A stretch of DNA of 64,000 bases from Pseudomonas sp. MUP55 (GCF_034043515.1 NZ_CP138214.1:3844001-3908000); one strand, 5' to 3'; counted from the first letter of the stretch, positions 10,967 to 20,393 are shown. Numbers and translations are program-made. The notes: generated by a model from the letters alone, not told the origin.

Positions 10967-12385
10967 TTAGATCAATTCGCGAACGTCGATGAAACGACCG
11001 TTGACGGCAGCAGCGGCAGCCATGGCCGGGCTGACCAGGTGGGTACGGCCACCGGCGCCCTGGCGCCCTTCGAAGTTACGGTTGGAGGTCGAGGCGCAAT
11101 GCTCGCCGGACTCCAAACGGTCCGGGTTCATCGCCAGGCACATCGAGCAGCCCGGCTCACGCCATTCGAAACCGGCTTCGAGGAAGATCTTGTCCAGGCC
11201 CTCGGCTTCGGCCTGGGCTTTGACCAGGCCGGAACCTGGCACCACGATGGCTTGCTTGATGGTCGAAGCAACCTTGCGGCCCTTGGCGATCACGGCAGCG
11301 GCGCGCAGGTCTTCGATCCGCGAGTTGGTGCAGGAGCCGATGAACACGCGATCGAGCTGAATGTCGGTAATCGCCTGGTTGGCCTTCAAGCCCATGTACT
11401 TGAGGGCACGCTCGATGGAACCGCGCTTGACCAGGTCGGCTTCCTGCGCCGGGTCCGGCACGTTCTGGTCGACGGCCAGCACCATTTCCGGGGACGTGCC
11501 CCAGCTGACTTGCGGCTTGATCTGGGTCGCGTCGAGCTCGACCACGGTGTCGAACACCGCATCGGCGTCAGACACCAGGTCTTTCCAGGCCTGCACCGCA
11601 GCGTCCCAATCGGCGCCTTGGGGAGCGAACGGGCGACCCTTGACGTATTCAACGGTTTTTTCGTCCGCCGCCACCATGCCCACGCGGGCGCCGGCTTCGA
11701 TGGACATGTTGCAGATGGTCATGCGGCCTTCGATGGACAGGTCGCGAATCGCGCTGCCGGCGAACTCGATGGCATGCCCGTTACCGCCGGCGGTGCCGAT
11801 CTTGCCGATCACCGCGAGCACGATGTCCTTGGCGGTCACACCGAACGGCAACTGGCCTTCGACGCGCACCAGCATGTTTTTCATTTTCTTGGCCACCAGG
11901 CACTGGGTGGCGAACACATGCTCCACCTCGGAGGTGCCGATGCCATGGGCCAGGGCACCGAAGGCACCGTGGGTGGAGGTGTGGGAGTCGCCGCAGACCA
12001 CGGTCATGCCCGGCAAGGTCGCGCCCTGCTCCGGGCCGATCACGTGGACGATGCCTTGACGCACGTCATTCATCTTGAATTCGGTGATGCCATATTCATC
12101 GCAGTAGTCGTCGAGGGTCTGCACCTGAAGGCGCGACACGGTGTCGGCGATGGCGTCAATCCCGCCCTTGCGCTCCGGGGTGGTCGGCACGTTGTGGTCC
12201 GGCGTGGCGATGATCGAGTCGACGCGCCATGGCTTGCGCCCGGCCAACCGCAGGCCTTCGAACGCTTGGGGCGAGGTCACTTCATGGATGATGTGACGGT
12301 CGATATAGATCAGCGACGACCCATCATCGCGCCGTTTCACTTCATGGGAATCCCAAAGCTTGTCGTAAAGCGTTTTGCCGGCCAT
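10967..12385 (-). CDS. leuC: 3-isopropylmalate dehydratase, large subunit
   Basis: The 472-residue aconitase-family subunit binds a 4Fe-4S cluster; the ligand cysteines are in IGSCTNSR and [21 protein letters not shown] is a further family motif. With LeuD it isomerises 2- to 3-isopropylmalate. ATG 12385 is preceded by GAGG. It is divergent from the LysR gene at 12525, which may regulate it. Confidence 0.97.
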   Translation of the reverse strand: MAGKTLYDKLWDSHEVKRRDDGSSLIYIDRHIIHEVTSPQAFEGLRLAGRKPWRVDSIIATPDHNVPTTPERKGGIDAIADTVSRLQVQTLDDYCDEYGITEFKMNDVRQGIVHVIGPEQGATLPGMTVVCGDSHTSTHGAFGALAHGIGTSEVEHVFATQCLVAKKMKNMLVRVEGQLPFGVTAKDIVLAVIGKIGTAGGNGHAIEFAGSAIRDLSIEGRMTICNMSIEAGARVGMVAADEKTVEYVKGRPFAPQGADWDAAVQAWKDLVSDADAVFDTVVELDATQIKPQVSWGTSPEMVLAVDQNVPDPAQEADLVKRGSIERALKYMGLKANQAITDIQLDRVFIGSCTNSRIEDLRAAAVIAKGRKVASTIKQAIVVPGSGLVKAQAEAEGLDKIFLEAGFEWREPGCSMCLAMNPDRLESGEHCASTSNRNFEGRQGAGGRTHLVSPAMAAAAAVNGRFIDVRELI

Positions 12386-12484
12386 CAGTCGGTCCTCATC
12401 AACGGTGTTTCTTTGCGCCGGGCTTTCAATAACCCTTTGGCTTGTGAGGCTGATGGTATGGCGCTACATTAAATAACTCAAATT

Positions 12485-12497
12485 CATATTTTTTATG
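12485..12497. promoter_or_regulatory. Possible LysR-type operator between leuC and the LysR gene
   Basis: An inverted repeat CATA-N5-TATG lies in the 139-bp divergent intergenic region and has the spacing of a LysR T-N11-A box. The surrounding 40 bp are AT-rich. The site is short, so this is tentative. Confidence 0.3.
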
Positions 12498-12524
12498 CTT
12501 TGGATTACCAACTGGAATAGCACC

Positions 12525-13415
12525 ATGGACCTGGCCAACCTCAACGCCTTTATCGCTATCGCCGAGACCGGCAGCTTCTCCGGTGCCGGTGAACGCCTGC
12601 ACCTGACCCAACCGGCCATCAGCAAACGCATTGCCGGCCTGGAGCAACAATTGAAGGTGCGTTTATTCGATCGCCTGGGCCGTGAAGTGGGTTTGACCGA
12701 AGCCGGCCGGGCCCTGCTGCCGCGGGCCTATCAGATCCTGAACGTGCTGGATGACACCCGTCGCGCCCTGACCAACCTGACGGGAGAAGTCAGTGGGCGC
12801 CTGACGCTGGCGACCAGTCACCACATCGGCCTGCATCGCCTGCCGCCGGTCCTGCGCACCTTCACCCGGCAGTACCCGAACGTGGCGCTGGATATTCAGT
12901 TCCTCGATTCGGAAGTGGCCTACGAAGAAATCCTCCACGGCCGCGCCGAAGTGGCGGTGATCACCCTGGCGCCGGAACCGCACAACCTGGTGCGCGCGAC
13001 GCCGGTGTGGGACGACCCGCTGGATTTCGTGGTGGCGCCCGAACACAGCCTGATCAGCAACGACACCGTCAACCTGGCCGATATCGCCGGGCACCCTGCG
13101 GTGTTTCCCGGCGGCAACACCTTTACCCACCATATTGTCAGCCGCCTGTTCGAAGCCCAGGGGCTGACGCCGAACATCGCCATGAGCACCAACTACCTGG
13201 AAACGATCAAGATGATGGTGTCCATCGGCCTGGCCTGGAGTGTGTTGCCGCGCACCATGCTCGATGATCAGGTGGCGAGTATCGCTTTACCGGGCATACA
13301 GCTCAGTCGCCAGCTAGGCTATATCGTGCACACCGAAAGGACGCTGTCGAACGCTGCGCGGGCTTTCATGAGCCTGTTGGATGCACAGGTCGATCTGCCA
13401 GGGATACCGGCATGA
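12525..13415 (+). CDS. LysR-family transcriptional regulator, divergent from leuC
   Basis: The 296-residue protein has the N-terminal winged helix-turn-helix (NLNAFIAIAETGSFSGAGER, with LTQPAISKRI recognition helix) and a LysR substrate-binding domain. I start it at ATG 12525 because the family N-terminus is MDLANLNAF; the frame extends ten codons upstream without support. A LysR gene divergent from leuCD is a conserved arrangement in Pseudomonas. The ligand is not predicted from sequence; an isopropylmalate-type effector is only inference. Confidence 0.9.
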   Translation: MDLANLNAFIAIAETGSFSGAGERLHLTQPAISKRIAGLEQQLKVRLFDRLGREVGLTEAGRALLPRAYQILNVLDDTRRALTNLTGEVSGRLTLATSHHIGLHRLPPVLRTFTRQYPNVALDIQFLDSEVAYEEILHGRAEVAVITLAPEPHNLVRATPVWDDPLDFVVAPEHSLISNDTVNLADIAGHPAVFPGGNTFTHHIVSRLFEAQGLTPNIAMSTNYLETIKMMVSIGLAWSVLPRTMLDDQVASIALPGIQLSRQLGYIVHTERTLSNAARAFMSLLDAQVDLPGIPA

Positions 13416-13480
13416 CACCGTGCGGCCTCGGGTTTTGACTAAACCGCGCTGTCTTCCATCGAGCCAAGGCCCTTTGAACA

Positions 13481-16400
13481 ATGCGCACCCCCGTTGATTC
13501 CGTGCCACCCCTGCCCCGCATACACGCCCTGGACCCTCAAGAGGCGGAACAACGCTGGGACAGCGCCCCGCAACTGCTGTCGGCGCTCAATGCCGCTCGG
13601 CTGGGCGCGTGGTGCTGGGAAATCGACACGGGGCTAATCAGCTGGTCGCGCGGCACCCAGGCATTGTTTGGCTACGATCCTCGCCAGCCACTGCCCAACG
13701 ACCTCAATTACCTCGACCTGCTGGCGTCGGAAGACCGCGCCCGCGTGGTGCGGGCGTTTCATGCGGTGCTGGCGGGCGAGCCGGTGGAACAGGCCATGCA
13801 CCACCGCATTCAATGGCCCGATGGCAGCCTGCACTGGCTGGAAATCAGCGGCAGCCTGGTGCCGGACAAAAACGGCCGGCGCCGCATGATCGGCGTGATC
13901 CGCGAAATCACCCACCAGCGCGAGCGGGAACACGCCCTCAGTCACTCTGAAAAGCGCTTCGCCACGCTTTTCCACCTGTGCCCGAACATGGTGCTGCTGA
14001 CGCGTCAGTCCGACGGTCTGATCAGCGAAGCCAACCATCATTTCGAAATGCTGTTCGGCTGGCCGGTGAATGAAGCCATCGGCCGCACCACCTTGGAGCT
14101 GGGCCTGTGGCGGCACCCGGAACAGCGCGCCCACCTGGTCAAGGCCACCCAGCGCAAAGGTGAATCCATCACCATGGAAGTGCAGTTCTGTGCCAGCAAC
14201 GGCCAGCTCCACGATGGCACGCTCAGTGCCCAAAAGGTCGAACTGGACGGCGAGGCCTACCTGATCAGTACGTTCCTTGATACCACCGAGCGCAAAAATG
14301 CCGAGCAAGCGCTCAAGGACAGCCAGGAGCGCCTGGACCTGGCGCTGGACTCGGCACAACTGGGCACCTGGGATTGGCACATCCCCAGCGGGATGCTCTA
14401 CGGCTCGGCCCGTGCCGCCCAGCTCCACGGCCTGCCGTGTGAACCGTTCCACGAATCCTTCGACGCGTTTTTTGAAGGCATGTCCGATAAGGACCGCGAG
14501 GGCATGCGTCATGCCTACCGCACCCTGCGCGAAGGCCCCGACGGTAATTACCAGTTGACCTATCGGGTGTTGCTGGAGGATGGCAGCCCGCGCTACCTGG
14601 AAAGCCGCGCACGCCTGTATCGCGATGAGTCCGGCAAGCCCCTGCGCATGGCCGGCACCCTGCTCGATATCACCGACCAGGTGGAGCGCGAGCAGCGCCT
14701 GAGCGCGTCCGAGGAGAAGTTCGCCAGCCTGTTCCAGGCCAGCCCCGACCCGATCTGCGTGACGTGCCTGGACAGCGGCGCGTTTATCGAGATCAATCCG
14801 GCGTTCACCCTGACCTTTGGCTGGACAGCCGCCGAAGTGATCGACAAGAGCGCCGAGCAGATCGGCTTATGGGATGAGTCAAGCAAGCGCCTGCAACGCA
14901 TCGAGCAGGTGATTCGCGAACAGTCATTGAACAATGTGGCCATCGTGGTGCATGCCAAGAACGGCGAGAGCCTGACGTGCGTGATTTCCAGCCGCCTGAT
15001 CAAGGTCAACGAGCAGCCGTGCATCGTCACCACCCTGCGCGATATCACCCAGCAGCAGCGCTCGGAGGCGGCGCTCAAGGCCAGCGAAGAGAAATTCGCC
15101 AAAGCCTTCCATTCCAGCCCCGATGCCATTTCGATCACCGAGCGCGATACGGGACGGTATGTGGAGGTCAATGATGGGTTTTGCCGCCTGACCGGCTACC
15201 GCGCCGAAGAAGCCATCGGCCTTACCCTGTACCAGATTGGCATCTGGGCCGATGAAAACCAGCGCACCGCGCTCTTGGCCGAACTGCAGATCAAGGGGCG
15301 CATCCATCACCTGGAAATGCTGTGGCACAACAAGCTGGGCGAGGTGCTGGCGGTAGAGGTGTCGGTCGAACCGATTACCTTGAATGAAACGCCGTGCCTG
15401 CTACTGACTGCGCGCGACGTCAGCCTGTTGAAAAATGCCCAGGCACAGATCCGCCATCTGGCCTATCACGATCCGCTGACCAACCTGCCTAACCGAGCGC
15501 TGCTGATGGACCGTCTGAGCCAGCAGATCGCCCTGCTCAAGCGCCACAACCTGCGCGGAGCCTTGCTGTTTCTGGACCTTGACCACTTCAAACATATCAA
15601 CGATTCCCTCGGTCACCCCGTGGGCGACACCGTACTTAAAATCGTCACCGCGCGCCTGGAAGCCAGTGTACGCATGGAAGATACGGTGGCACGCCTGGGC
15701 GGGGATGAGTTTGTGGTGCTGCTCAGCGGCCTGGAGGGCTCACGCACGCAAGTCAGCGGCCAGGTGCAGGAGCTGGCCGATACCCTGCGCGAACTGCTTT
15801 CCGAGCCGATGTTCCTTGACGGTCATCGCTTGCAGGTGACGCCAAGCATCGGCGTGGCGCTGATCCCCGACCATGGCACCACGCCCGCCGATTTGCTCAA
15901 GCGCGCCGATATCGCCCTGTACCGCGCCAAGGATTCGGGGCGCAACACCATCCAGATGTTCCACAACAGCATGCAGAAGACCGCCAGCGAGCGCCTGCGC
16001 ATGGAAACCGATCTGCGCCTGGCCTTGTCACGCGGCGAATTCAGCGTGCATTACCAACCTCAGGTGGATGCGCGCGGCAACACGATTGTCGGCGCCGAGG
16101 CCCTGGTGCGCTGGCAGCACCCTCAACTGGGCGCGCAGTCGCCGGCGGAATTTATCAAGGTGCTGGAGGACAGCGGCCTGATCCTGGAGGTAGGCACCTG
16201 GATCCTCGATCAAGCGTGCAGTGCATTTGCCGGTTTGATTGCCGAGGGCCTGGTGGACCCGCTCAATTTCAGCCTGTGCGTGAATATCAGCCCCCGGCAG
16301 TTTCGCCAGAACGACTTTGTGGAACGGGTCGAACGCAGCCTCACCCAGCACCAACTGCCCTACAGTTTGCTCAAGCTGGAAATCACTGAAGGCATCGTGA

Positions 16401-16759
16401 TCCAGAACCTGGATGACACGGTGATGAAGATGCGGCGCCTGAAAAAACTGGGAGTGAGCTTTGCGATGGATGACTTTGGCACCGGTTATTCGTCCCTGAC
16501 CTACCTCAAGCGCTTGCCGGTGGATGCACTGAAAATCGACCAGTCGTTTGTGCGCGACGCGACTCACGATCCCAATGACGCTGAAATCATCCGCGCCATT
16601 GTCGCCATGGCCCGCAGTTTGAGTCTGGAAGTGATTGCCGAAGGCGTTGAAACCACAGAACAGCTGGCGTTCCTGCAGAAGCTTGGCTGCCATTTGTATC
16701 AGGGGTATTTGCACAGCCGGCCGTTGCCGATAGAGGGTTTCAGGCAGTTACTGGAATAG
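13481..16759 (+). CDS. Five-PAS GGDEF-EAL cyclic-di-GMP protein
   Basis: The 1092-residue cytosolic protein has no signal peptide or membrane helix. About five PAS/PAC repeats span residues 25-650, a GGDEF domain 655-820 and an EAL domain 830-1085. The diguanylate cyclase motif RLGGDEF is intact and is preceded by the inhibitory I-site RMED at the canonical five-residue spacing. The phosphodiesterase motifs GAEALVRW, LEITEG, DDFGTGYSSL and KIDQSF are also intact. Both activities are therefore possible; which dominates cannot be read from sequence. It is not in an obvious operon. Confidence 0.93.
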   Translation: MRTPVDSVPPLPRIHALDPQEAEQRWDSAPQLLSALNAARLGAWCWEIDTGLISWSRGTQALFGYDPRQPLPNDLNYLDLLASEDRARVVRAFHAVLAGEPVEQAMHHRIQWPDGSLHWLEISGSLVPDKNGRRRMIGVIREITHQREREHALSHSEKRFATLFHLCPNMVLLTRQSDGLISEANHHFEMLFGWPVNEAIGRTTLELGLWRHPEQRAHLVKATQRKGESITMEVQFCASNGQLHDGTLSAQKVELDGEAYLISTFLDTTERKNAEQALKDSQERLDLALDSAQLGTWDWHIPSGMLYGSARAAQLHGLPCEPFHESFDAFFEGMSDKDREGMRHAYRTLREGPDGNYQLTYRVLLEDGSPRYLESRARLYRDESGKPLRMAGTLLDITDQVEREQRLSASEEKFASLFQASPDPICVTCLDSGAFIEINPAFTLTFGWTAAEVIDKSAEQIGLWDESSKRLQRIEQVIREQSLNNVAIVVHAKNGESLTCVISSRLIKVNEQPCIVTTLRDITQQQRSEAALKASEEKFAKAFHSSPDAISITERDTGRYVEVNDGFCRLTGYRAEEAIGLTLYQIGIWADENQRTALLAELQIKGRIHHLEMLWHNKLGEVLAVEVSVEPITLNETPCLLLTARDVSLLKNAQAQIRHLAYHDPLTNLPNRALLMDRLSQQIALLKRHNLRGALLFLDLDHFKHINDSLGHPVGDTVLKIVTARLEASVRMEDTVARLGGDEFVVLLSGLEGSRTQVSGQVQELADTLRELLSEPMFLDGHRLQVTPSIGVALIPDHGTTPADLLKRADIALYRAKDSGRNTIQMFHNSMQKTASERLRMETDLRLALSRGEFSVHYQPQVDARGNTIVGAEALVRWQHPQLGAQSPAEFIKVLEDSGLILEVGTWILDQACSAFAGLIAEGLVDPLNFSLCVNISPRQFRQNDFVERVERSLTQHQLPYSLLKLEITEGIVIQNLDDTVMKMRRLKKLGVSFAMDDFGTGYSSLTYLKRLPVDALKIDQSFVRDATHDPNDAEIIRAIVAMARSLSLEVIAEGVETTEQLAFLQKLGCHLYQGYLHSRPLPIEGFRQLLE

Positions 16760-16823
16760 CTCGTTTTGAAACGCAGCAGAAACAAAATGCAGCCTGGGTT
16801 ATCCCTGCCCAGGTGCATCAGGG

Positions 16824-17759
16824 TCAAATCAGCGCCACGGCTTGACCTCGCGTGGGGACTCGCCCCTGTTTACCCCATAGCTCCTCGCGGCCGTTGATGA
16901 CCGCCACCGAATGCCCCGTCCGGTTACACATTCCTATCTGCCCACGGGCCAGGTCACGCACCGGCACTCTTTTCATGTGGGCTTTCAACCCCAGGCGTAG
17001 AAAGCCTTCTCCAGGCCCTGTCTCATCTTCGCCGTCGTTGAGGCTGCGAATTGCCGCCTGATAACTGCGACCTGCCGTACGATCATTGTTTTCCAATTGC
17101 GCACGCTTGGCGCTGACGGCAAACAGGAACTGCGCATCCTTGAGCATGCCTTTGTCGGGCCCAATGAACCTCGCGCCCCGAGCGCCCTCCGCCAATTCGC
17201 GGTCGGTGAGCGTGAGCCGATAGCCATCACGCATGATCACCTGATAACCGTTGTTAGCCCTGGTCACTGCCTTGAAAATATCCGTCGGGCTTTGACCGAA
17301 ACGATACATCGCGGCCTTGATAGCCGACACCGTCACGCAATTGCCATCCGGCCCCTGGCGAAAGCCGCTCCAGATATTGTCGGGTTTCGCGCCGTTGCGT
17401 TTGTTCGATAAACCGGGAATATCCGCTGCCGCATCAGGTTTGGGTAGCACAGGCTCAGGGGTTACCTGTGGAACAACAGGTAAGCGTGAAGGAAGAGTGT
17501 CCGGAATGTGAGGATCTTTTTTACCCGCGGCCAGAGCGAGTAACTGAGTAAAGAACGAATCAAATAAAGCCACGACTGCAGCAATTGCTGGCGAGTCATT
17601 ACCGACGTCGGCTGAATGTTGCGATGTATCAGGACAGACGGTGAACGGCACGCTTTTGAACTGGCGAGGGTGATCATTACTTGCGTTGAGTGCGCCGTCC
17701 GATATTGACGGCCTTACATCAATGACTCGCGCAATATTATTAATTGGAAAGAGTGACAT
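16824..17759 (-). CDS. Unrecognised protein with a possible papain-like Cys/His C-terminal domain; candidate secreted effector
   Basis: I do not recognise this 311-residue protein. Residues 1-50 are Ser/Asn-rich with no acidic residue before position 14. A hydrophobic/amphipathic helix lies at about 58-76 and a Pro-rich linker at 85-115. The C-terminal domain has Cys141 in DGNCVTVSAIKAAM at a helix start and His283 in TGHSVAVING, an order and context that resemble papain-fold enzymes; Asn289 could complete a triad. The start at 17759 is set by GGAG seven bases upstream; the frame is open 11 codons further. It follows the gene at 17883-18557 on the same strand, downstream of an hrp-box-like promoter. 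Effector status is inference. Confidence 0.7.
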   Translation of the reverse strand: MSLFPINNIARVIDVRPSISDGALNASNDHPRQFKSVPFTVCPDTSQHSADVGNDSPAIAAVVALFDSFFTQLLALAAGKKDPHIPDTLPSRLPVVPQVTPEPVLPKPDAAADIPGLSNKRNGAKPDNIWSGFRQGPDGNCVTVSAIKAAMYRFGQSPTDIFKAVTRANNGYQVIMRDGYRLTLTDRELAEGARGARFIGPDKGMLKDAQFLFAVSAKRAQLENNDRTAGRSYQAAIRSLNDGEDETGPGEGFLRLGLKAHMKRVPVRDLARGQIGMCNRTGHSVAVINGREELWGKQGRVPTRGQAVALI

Positions 17760-17773
17760 AGAGTTCTCCATAC

Positions 17774-17813
17774 ACAGGCATTTTCCCGACATACACTTCG
17801 AAAAAATGCCTGT
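17774..17813 (-). promoter_or_regulatory. Perfect 11-bp stem-loop just before the ribosome site of the 16824-17759 gene
   Basis: ACAGGCATTTT pairs perfectly with AAAATGCCTGT across an 18-base loop. On the minus strand it ends about eight bases before the GGAG of the downstream gene. There is no T-run after it, so it looks more like a leader or processing hairpin than a terminator. Confidence 0.55.
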
Positions 17814-17882
17814 ATTGATTAAACAACTGAACCGCGATGGTGGCCTTTAAAACCTGGAACTTAGCCGATGATTAAAGCGACC

Positions 17883-18557
17883 CTACCGGCCAGCGACTTG
17901 GCCGTCCGCAGGACCTGGACTGGTCAGATCAGGTGTCGAACTGTCGGGCCTTGGCTCTGGCCGGTTACCCGGCAAGACTGCGGGCAAAGAATGGCTATTC
18001 ATTGGCCCGCTCGGCTTTGGCAAGTTGCCGGGCACCAAAAGTGACTGGGGCCGGGTATCCGTAGACACCTTCAGAGCAGGCACTCGATTTGGCGGCACCC
18101 GCGCATCATCGCTGCGCCAGTCACTGACGACCACATTCACATGTACCTTTGCCCTGGGGTCGTTCACGCTGACTTCAGGCCTGGGCACCGTTGCTGCAAA
18201 CGGCATGGAGCGCCGCCTGTTCCCGCCAGGCACCATGACCGGAAAATCACCGGGCTGCGGCAGATTTCGCAGATCGCCTGAGTCGGGCCTGATCACGTGA
18301 TTGCCCGAAAACAGGTCGCGCATGGCACTGAAGATACTTTCAAGCATATCGAACAGCTGCCTTAGACCTCTCTGGGGAGGGAGTACCGTTTCGCCCAAAT
18401 CACCGAGATCGTAGGGGGGCATTGGCGTTTTAAACGATGTTGCGCCAAGGGATTGCGCGTTCGAATTTACAACAGACTTATTATTCGATATCGCTTGTTG
18501 ATCAAGCGCAATCGTATCGAATTTTGCCAGGGGTGGAGTGTGAATCGAGATAGACAT
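17883..18557 (-). CDS. Unrecognised Pro/Ser-rich protein; candidate type III secreted protein
   Basis: The 224-residue product has no domain I recognise. Its first 50 residues are Ser/Asn-rich (MSISIHTPPLAKF...), with an aliphatic residue at position 3 and no acidic residue before 14, the pattern described for type III secretion signals. An amphipathic helix spans about 64-84 (LRQLFDMLESIFSAMRDLF), and the rest is Pro/Arg/Ser-rich and probably disordered. The layout mirrors the first 110 residues of the next gene. ATG 18557 has AGGAA at seven bases; the upstream frame is not used. An hrp-box-like promoter lies about 100 bp upstream. Confidence 0.65.
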   Translation of the reverse strand: MSISIHTPPLAKFDTIALDQQAISNNKSVVNSNAQSLGATSFKTPMPPYDLGDLGETVLPPQRGLRQLFDMLESIFSAMRDLFSGNHVIRPDSGDLRNLPQPGDFPVMVPGGNRRRSMPFAATVPRPEVSVNDPRAKVHVNVVVSDWRSDDARVPPNRVPALKVSTDTRPQSLLVPGNLPKPSGPMNSHSLPAVLPGNRPEPRPDSSTPDLTSPGPADGQVAGR

Positions 18558-18657
18558 TCGCAAGTTCCTTAACTTCATACGACCTGACCTGTTGAGGGTC
18601 AGAGGGAGTGATAGTTTCAATGACTGATAACAACAGTGCTGCTTCACAGTCCCTCCA

Positions 18658-18685
18658 TTCGTGGAGAGTTAGGCTATCGAGTTCC
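18658..18685 (-). promoter_or_regulatory. Near-consensus hrp box (HrpL sigma-factor promoter)
   Basis: On the minus strand GGAACT is followed after exactly 15 bases by CCACGAA. The established HrpL/RspL consensus is GGAACC-N15/16-CCACNNA, so only the last base of the first half differs. It points at the two-gene unit 18557 to 16824. Confidence 0.6.
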
Positions 18686-18877
18686 GCAAATCGCAGTTCA
18701 TATAAGGACATCAAAGCGCATTATCAGACTTTGCCCCATGGACAATTTCCAGCAGGCCTTGATTTATCGCTTGGTTAAGACTCAAGTGTGGTCACACGCG
18801 CTCATACTCTGCGTAAATGTCACTCGTCGATAACATTCCACGCGTCTACTCATCGCTCACTTGTGCTAACCCACCGA

Positions 18878-18906
18878 CGAAAAAAAGGCGCCTGCAGTGG
18901 CGCCTT
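18878..18906 (-). terminator. Terminator after the dihydrouridine synthase gene
   Basis: GGCGCC-TGCAGT-GGCGCC stem with a run of A on the plus strand (T on the minus strand), about 40 bp past the stop at 18944. The remaining sequence between 18558 and this point is AT-rich and holds only the hrp-box-like site. Confidence 0.85.
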
Positions 18907-18943
18907 CATGGGGACAAGGAATAAGACGTTGCAGTGACTGGCT

Positions 18944-19903
18944 CTAGGCAGCCATGGGGTGGGGCATTCCCAGCAGCCGACTGACCTGCTGTAGGTCGGT
19001 TTCGCGGCGCATCGCCGTAAACAGCTCTACCGCTTCGGGGTAGTTGCGCGTCAGCATCGCCAGCCACTGTTTCAACCGACCGGGCGCCTGGCGCTCAGTC
19101 AATTGCGCCACCGATTGGGTCCAGAACGCCTGAAGCATCGGCTGCATCTGGGCCCAAGTCATTTCAACGACTTCCTGCCCTGCACGCGCCGCCGCGATCT
19201 GCCGCGCCAGATCAGGGCGCGCCACCAGACCACGGCCCAACATGATGTCTTCGGCGCCGCTGACTTCGCGGCAACGCCTCCAGTCTTCGACGCTCCAGAT
19301 ATCGCCATTGGCAAACACCGGCACCTTGACCACATCCTGCACCCGTGGGATCCACTCCCAATGGGCCGGTGGCTTGTAGCCATCGGTTTTGGTGCGTGCA
19401 TGCACCACGATATGCGCAGCACCGCCTTCGGCCAGCGCCGTGGCGCAGACCAGCGCGCCGTCCGGGCTGTCGAAGCCCAGGCGCATCTTGGCGGTGACCG
19501 GAATATGGGCCGGGACCGCGCGCCGCACATGCTCGACGATCCGGTTGAGCAGCTCCGGCTCCTTGAGCAGCACTGCACCGCCGCGGGACTTGTTGACCGT
19601 CTTGGCCGGACAGCCAAAGTTGAGGTCGATCACCTGCGATCCCAACTCGCAGGCCAGGGCGGCGTTTTCCGCCAGGCATACCGGGTCAGAACCCAGCAAT
19701 TGCACGCGCAGCGGCACGCCCGCCGCGGTATGGGCGCCGTGCAGCAGTTCCGGGGCGAGCTTGTGGAAGTAGGCGGGGGTGAGCAAGCGGTCGTTGACGC
19801 GGATGAATTCGGTCACGCACCAGTCGATACCGCCCACGCGGGTCAACACGTCCCGCAGGATGTTGTCGACCAACCCCTCCATGGGCGCCAAAGCAATTTG
19901 CAT
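18944..19903 (-). CDS. dusC: tRNA-dihydrouridine(16) synthase
   Basis: This FMN-dependent TIM-barrel enzyme reduces uridine in the tRNA D-loop. The 319-residue product starts [13 protein letters not shown] and carries the active-site cysteine in [15 protein letters not shown] near residue 98, with downstream FMN-binding segments ([17 protein letters not shown]). Its sequence is closer to the DusC subclass than DusA or DusB. I start at ATG 19903 rather than at a GTG three codons upstream. Pseudomonas has this gene in the same place relative to gltX. Confidence 0.9.
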   Translation of the reverse strand: MQIALAPMEGLVDNILRDVLTRVGGIDWCVTEFIRVNDRLLTPAYFHKLAPELLHGAHTAAGVPLRVQLLGSDPVCLAENAALACELGSQVIDLNFGCPAKTVNKSRGGAVLLKEPELLNRIVEHVRRAVPAHIPVTAKMRLGFDSPDGALVCATALAEGGAAHIVVHARTKTDGYKPPAHWEWIPRVQDVVKVPVFANGDIWSVEDWRRCREVSGAEDIMLGRGLVARPDLARQIAAARAGQEVVEMTWAQMQPMLQAFWTQSVAQLTERQAPGRLKQWLAMLTRNYPEAVELFTAMRRETDLQQVSRLLGMPHPMAA

Positions 19904-19958
19904 GGAAAACACTCAACAAAAATCGTGGCGCAGTTTACTGGGTTTCCCACGACAACCG

Positions 19959-20393
19959 TTAACCCCCTGTCAGCGCAGGCCCATAACCTTCGATAAACTC
20001 GGCGGGCATGCGTTTGGGTCTGCCGCTGGACAGTTCGATACAGACAAAGGTGGTGTGCGCGCGCAACAAGGTGGCGCCGTCACGCGGGCGTACCAGCTGG
20101 AAACGGCGCGTCATCTTAAGACGCTGGTCCCAGTCGACAATCCACGTGGCCAGTTGCAGTTCATCACCTTCGTAGGCGGCCGCCAGGTAGTCGATCTCAT
20201 GGCGCACCACAGCCATGGCACGGTCCAGTCGCCGGTATTCGGCGAGGTCCAGCCCCAGGCGCTGGGAATGCCGCCAGGCGCAACGCTCCAGCCAGGCCAC
20301 GTACACCGCGTTATTGGCGTGCCCCAGGCCGTCGATGTCCTCAGGGGCAACCTGCAGATCAATGATAAACGGCGTTGCCAAATCCCAGCCCAT
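19959..20393 (-). CDS. Acyl-CoA thioesterase, YbgC/4HBT hot-dog family
   Basis: The 144-residue hot-dog-fold protein contains EDIDGLGHANNAVYVAWLE, the 4-hydroxybenzoyl-CoA thioesterase-type active-site pattern with the catalytic Asp, His and Asn. GGAG precedes the ATG at 20393. The acyl substrate is unknown. It shares a strand with the hydrolase and tetR genes upstream, 39 bp away. Confidence 0.87.
   Translation of the reverse strand: MGWDLATPFIIDLQVAPEDIDGLGHANNAVYVAWLERCAWRHSQRLGLDLAEYRRLDRAMAVVRHEIDYLAAAYEGDELQLATWIVDWDQRLKMTRRFQLVRPRDGATLLRAHTTFVCIELSSGRPKRMPAEFIEGYGPALTGG

Noticed and set aside
16793..16812. CCTGGG/CCCAGG stem between the PAS-GGDEF-EAL gene and the candidate effector gene
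   Set aside because: The six-bp stem with a long loop and no T-run is too weak to call.
18502..18714. A 70-codon minus-strand frame upstream of the candidate effector gene
   Set aside because: It overlaps the hrp-box-like site and the start of the next gene, has no ribosome site and needs a TTG or internal ATG start.
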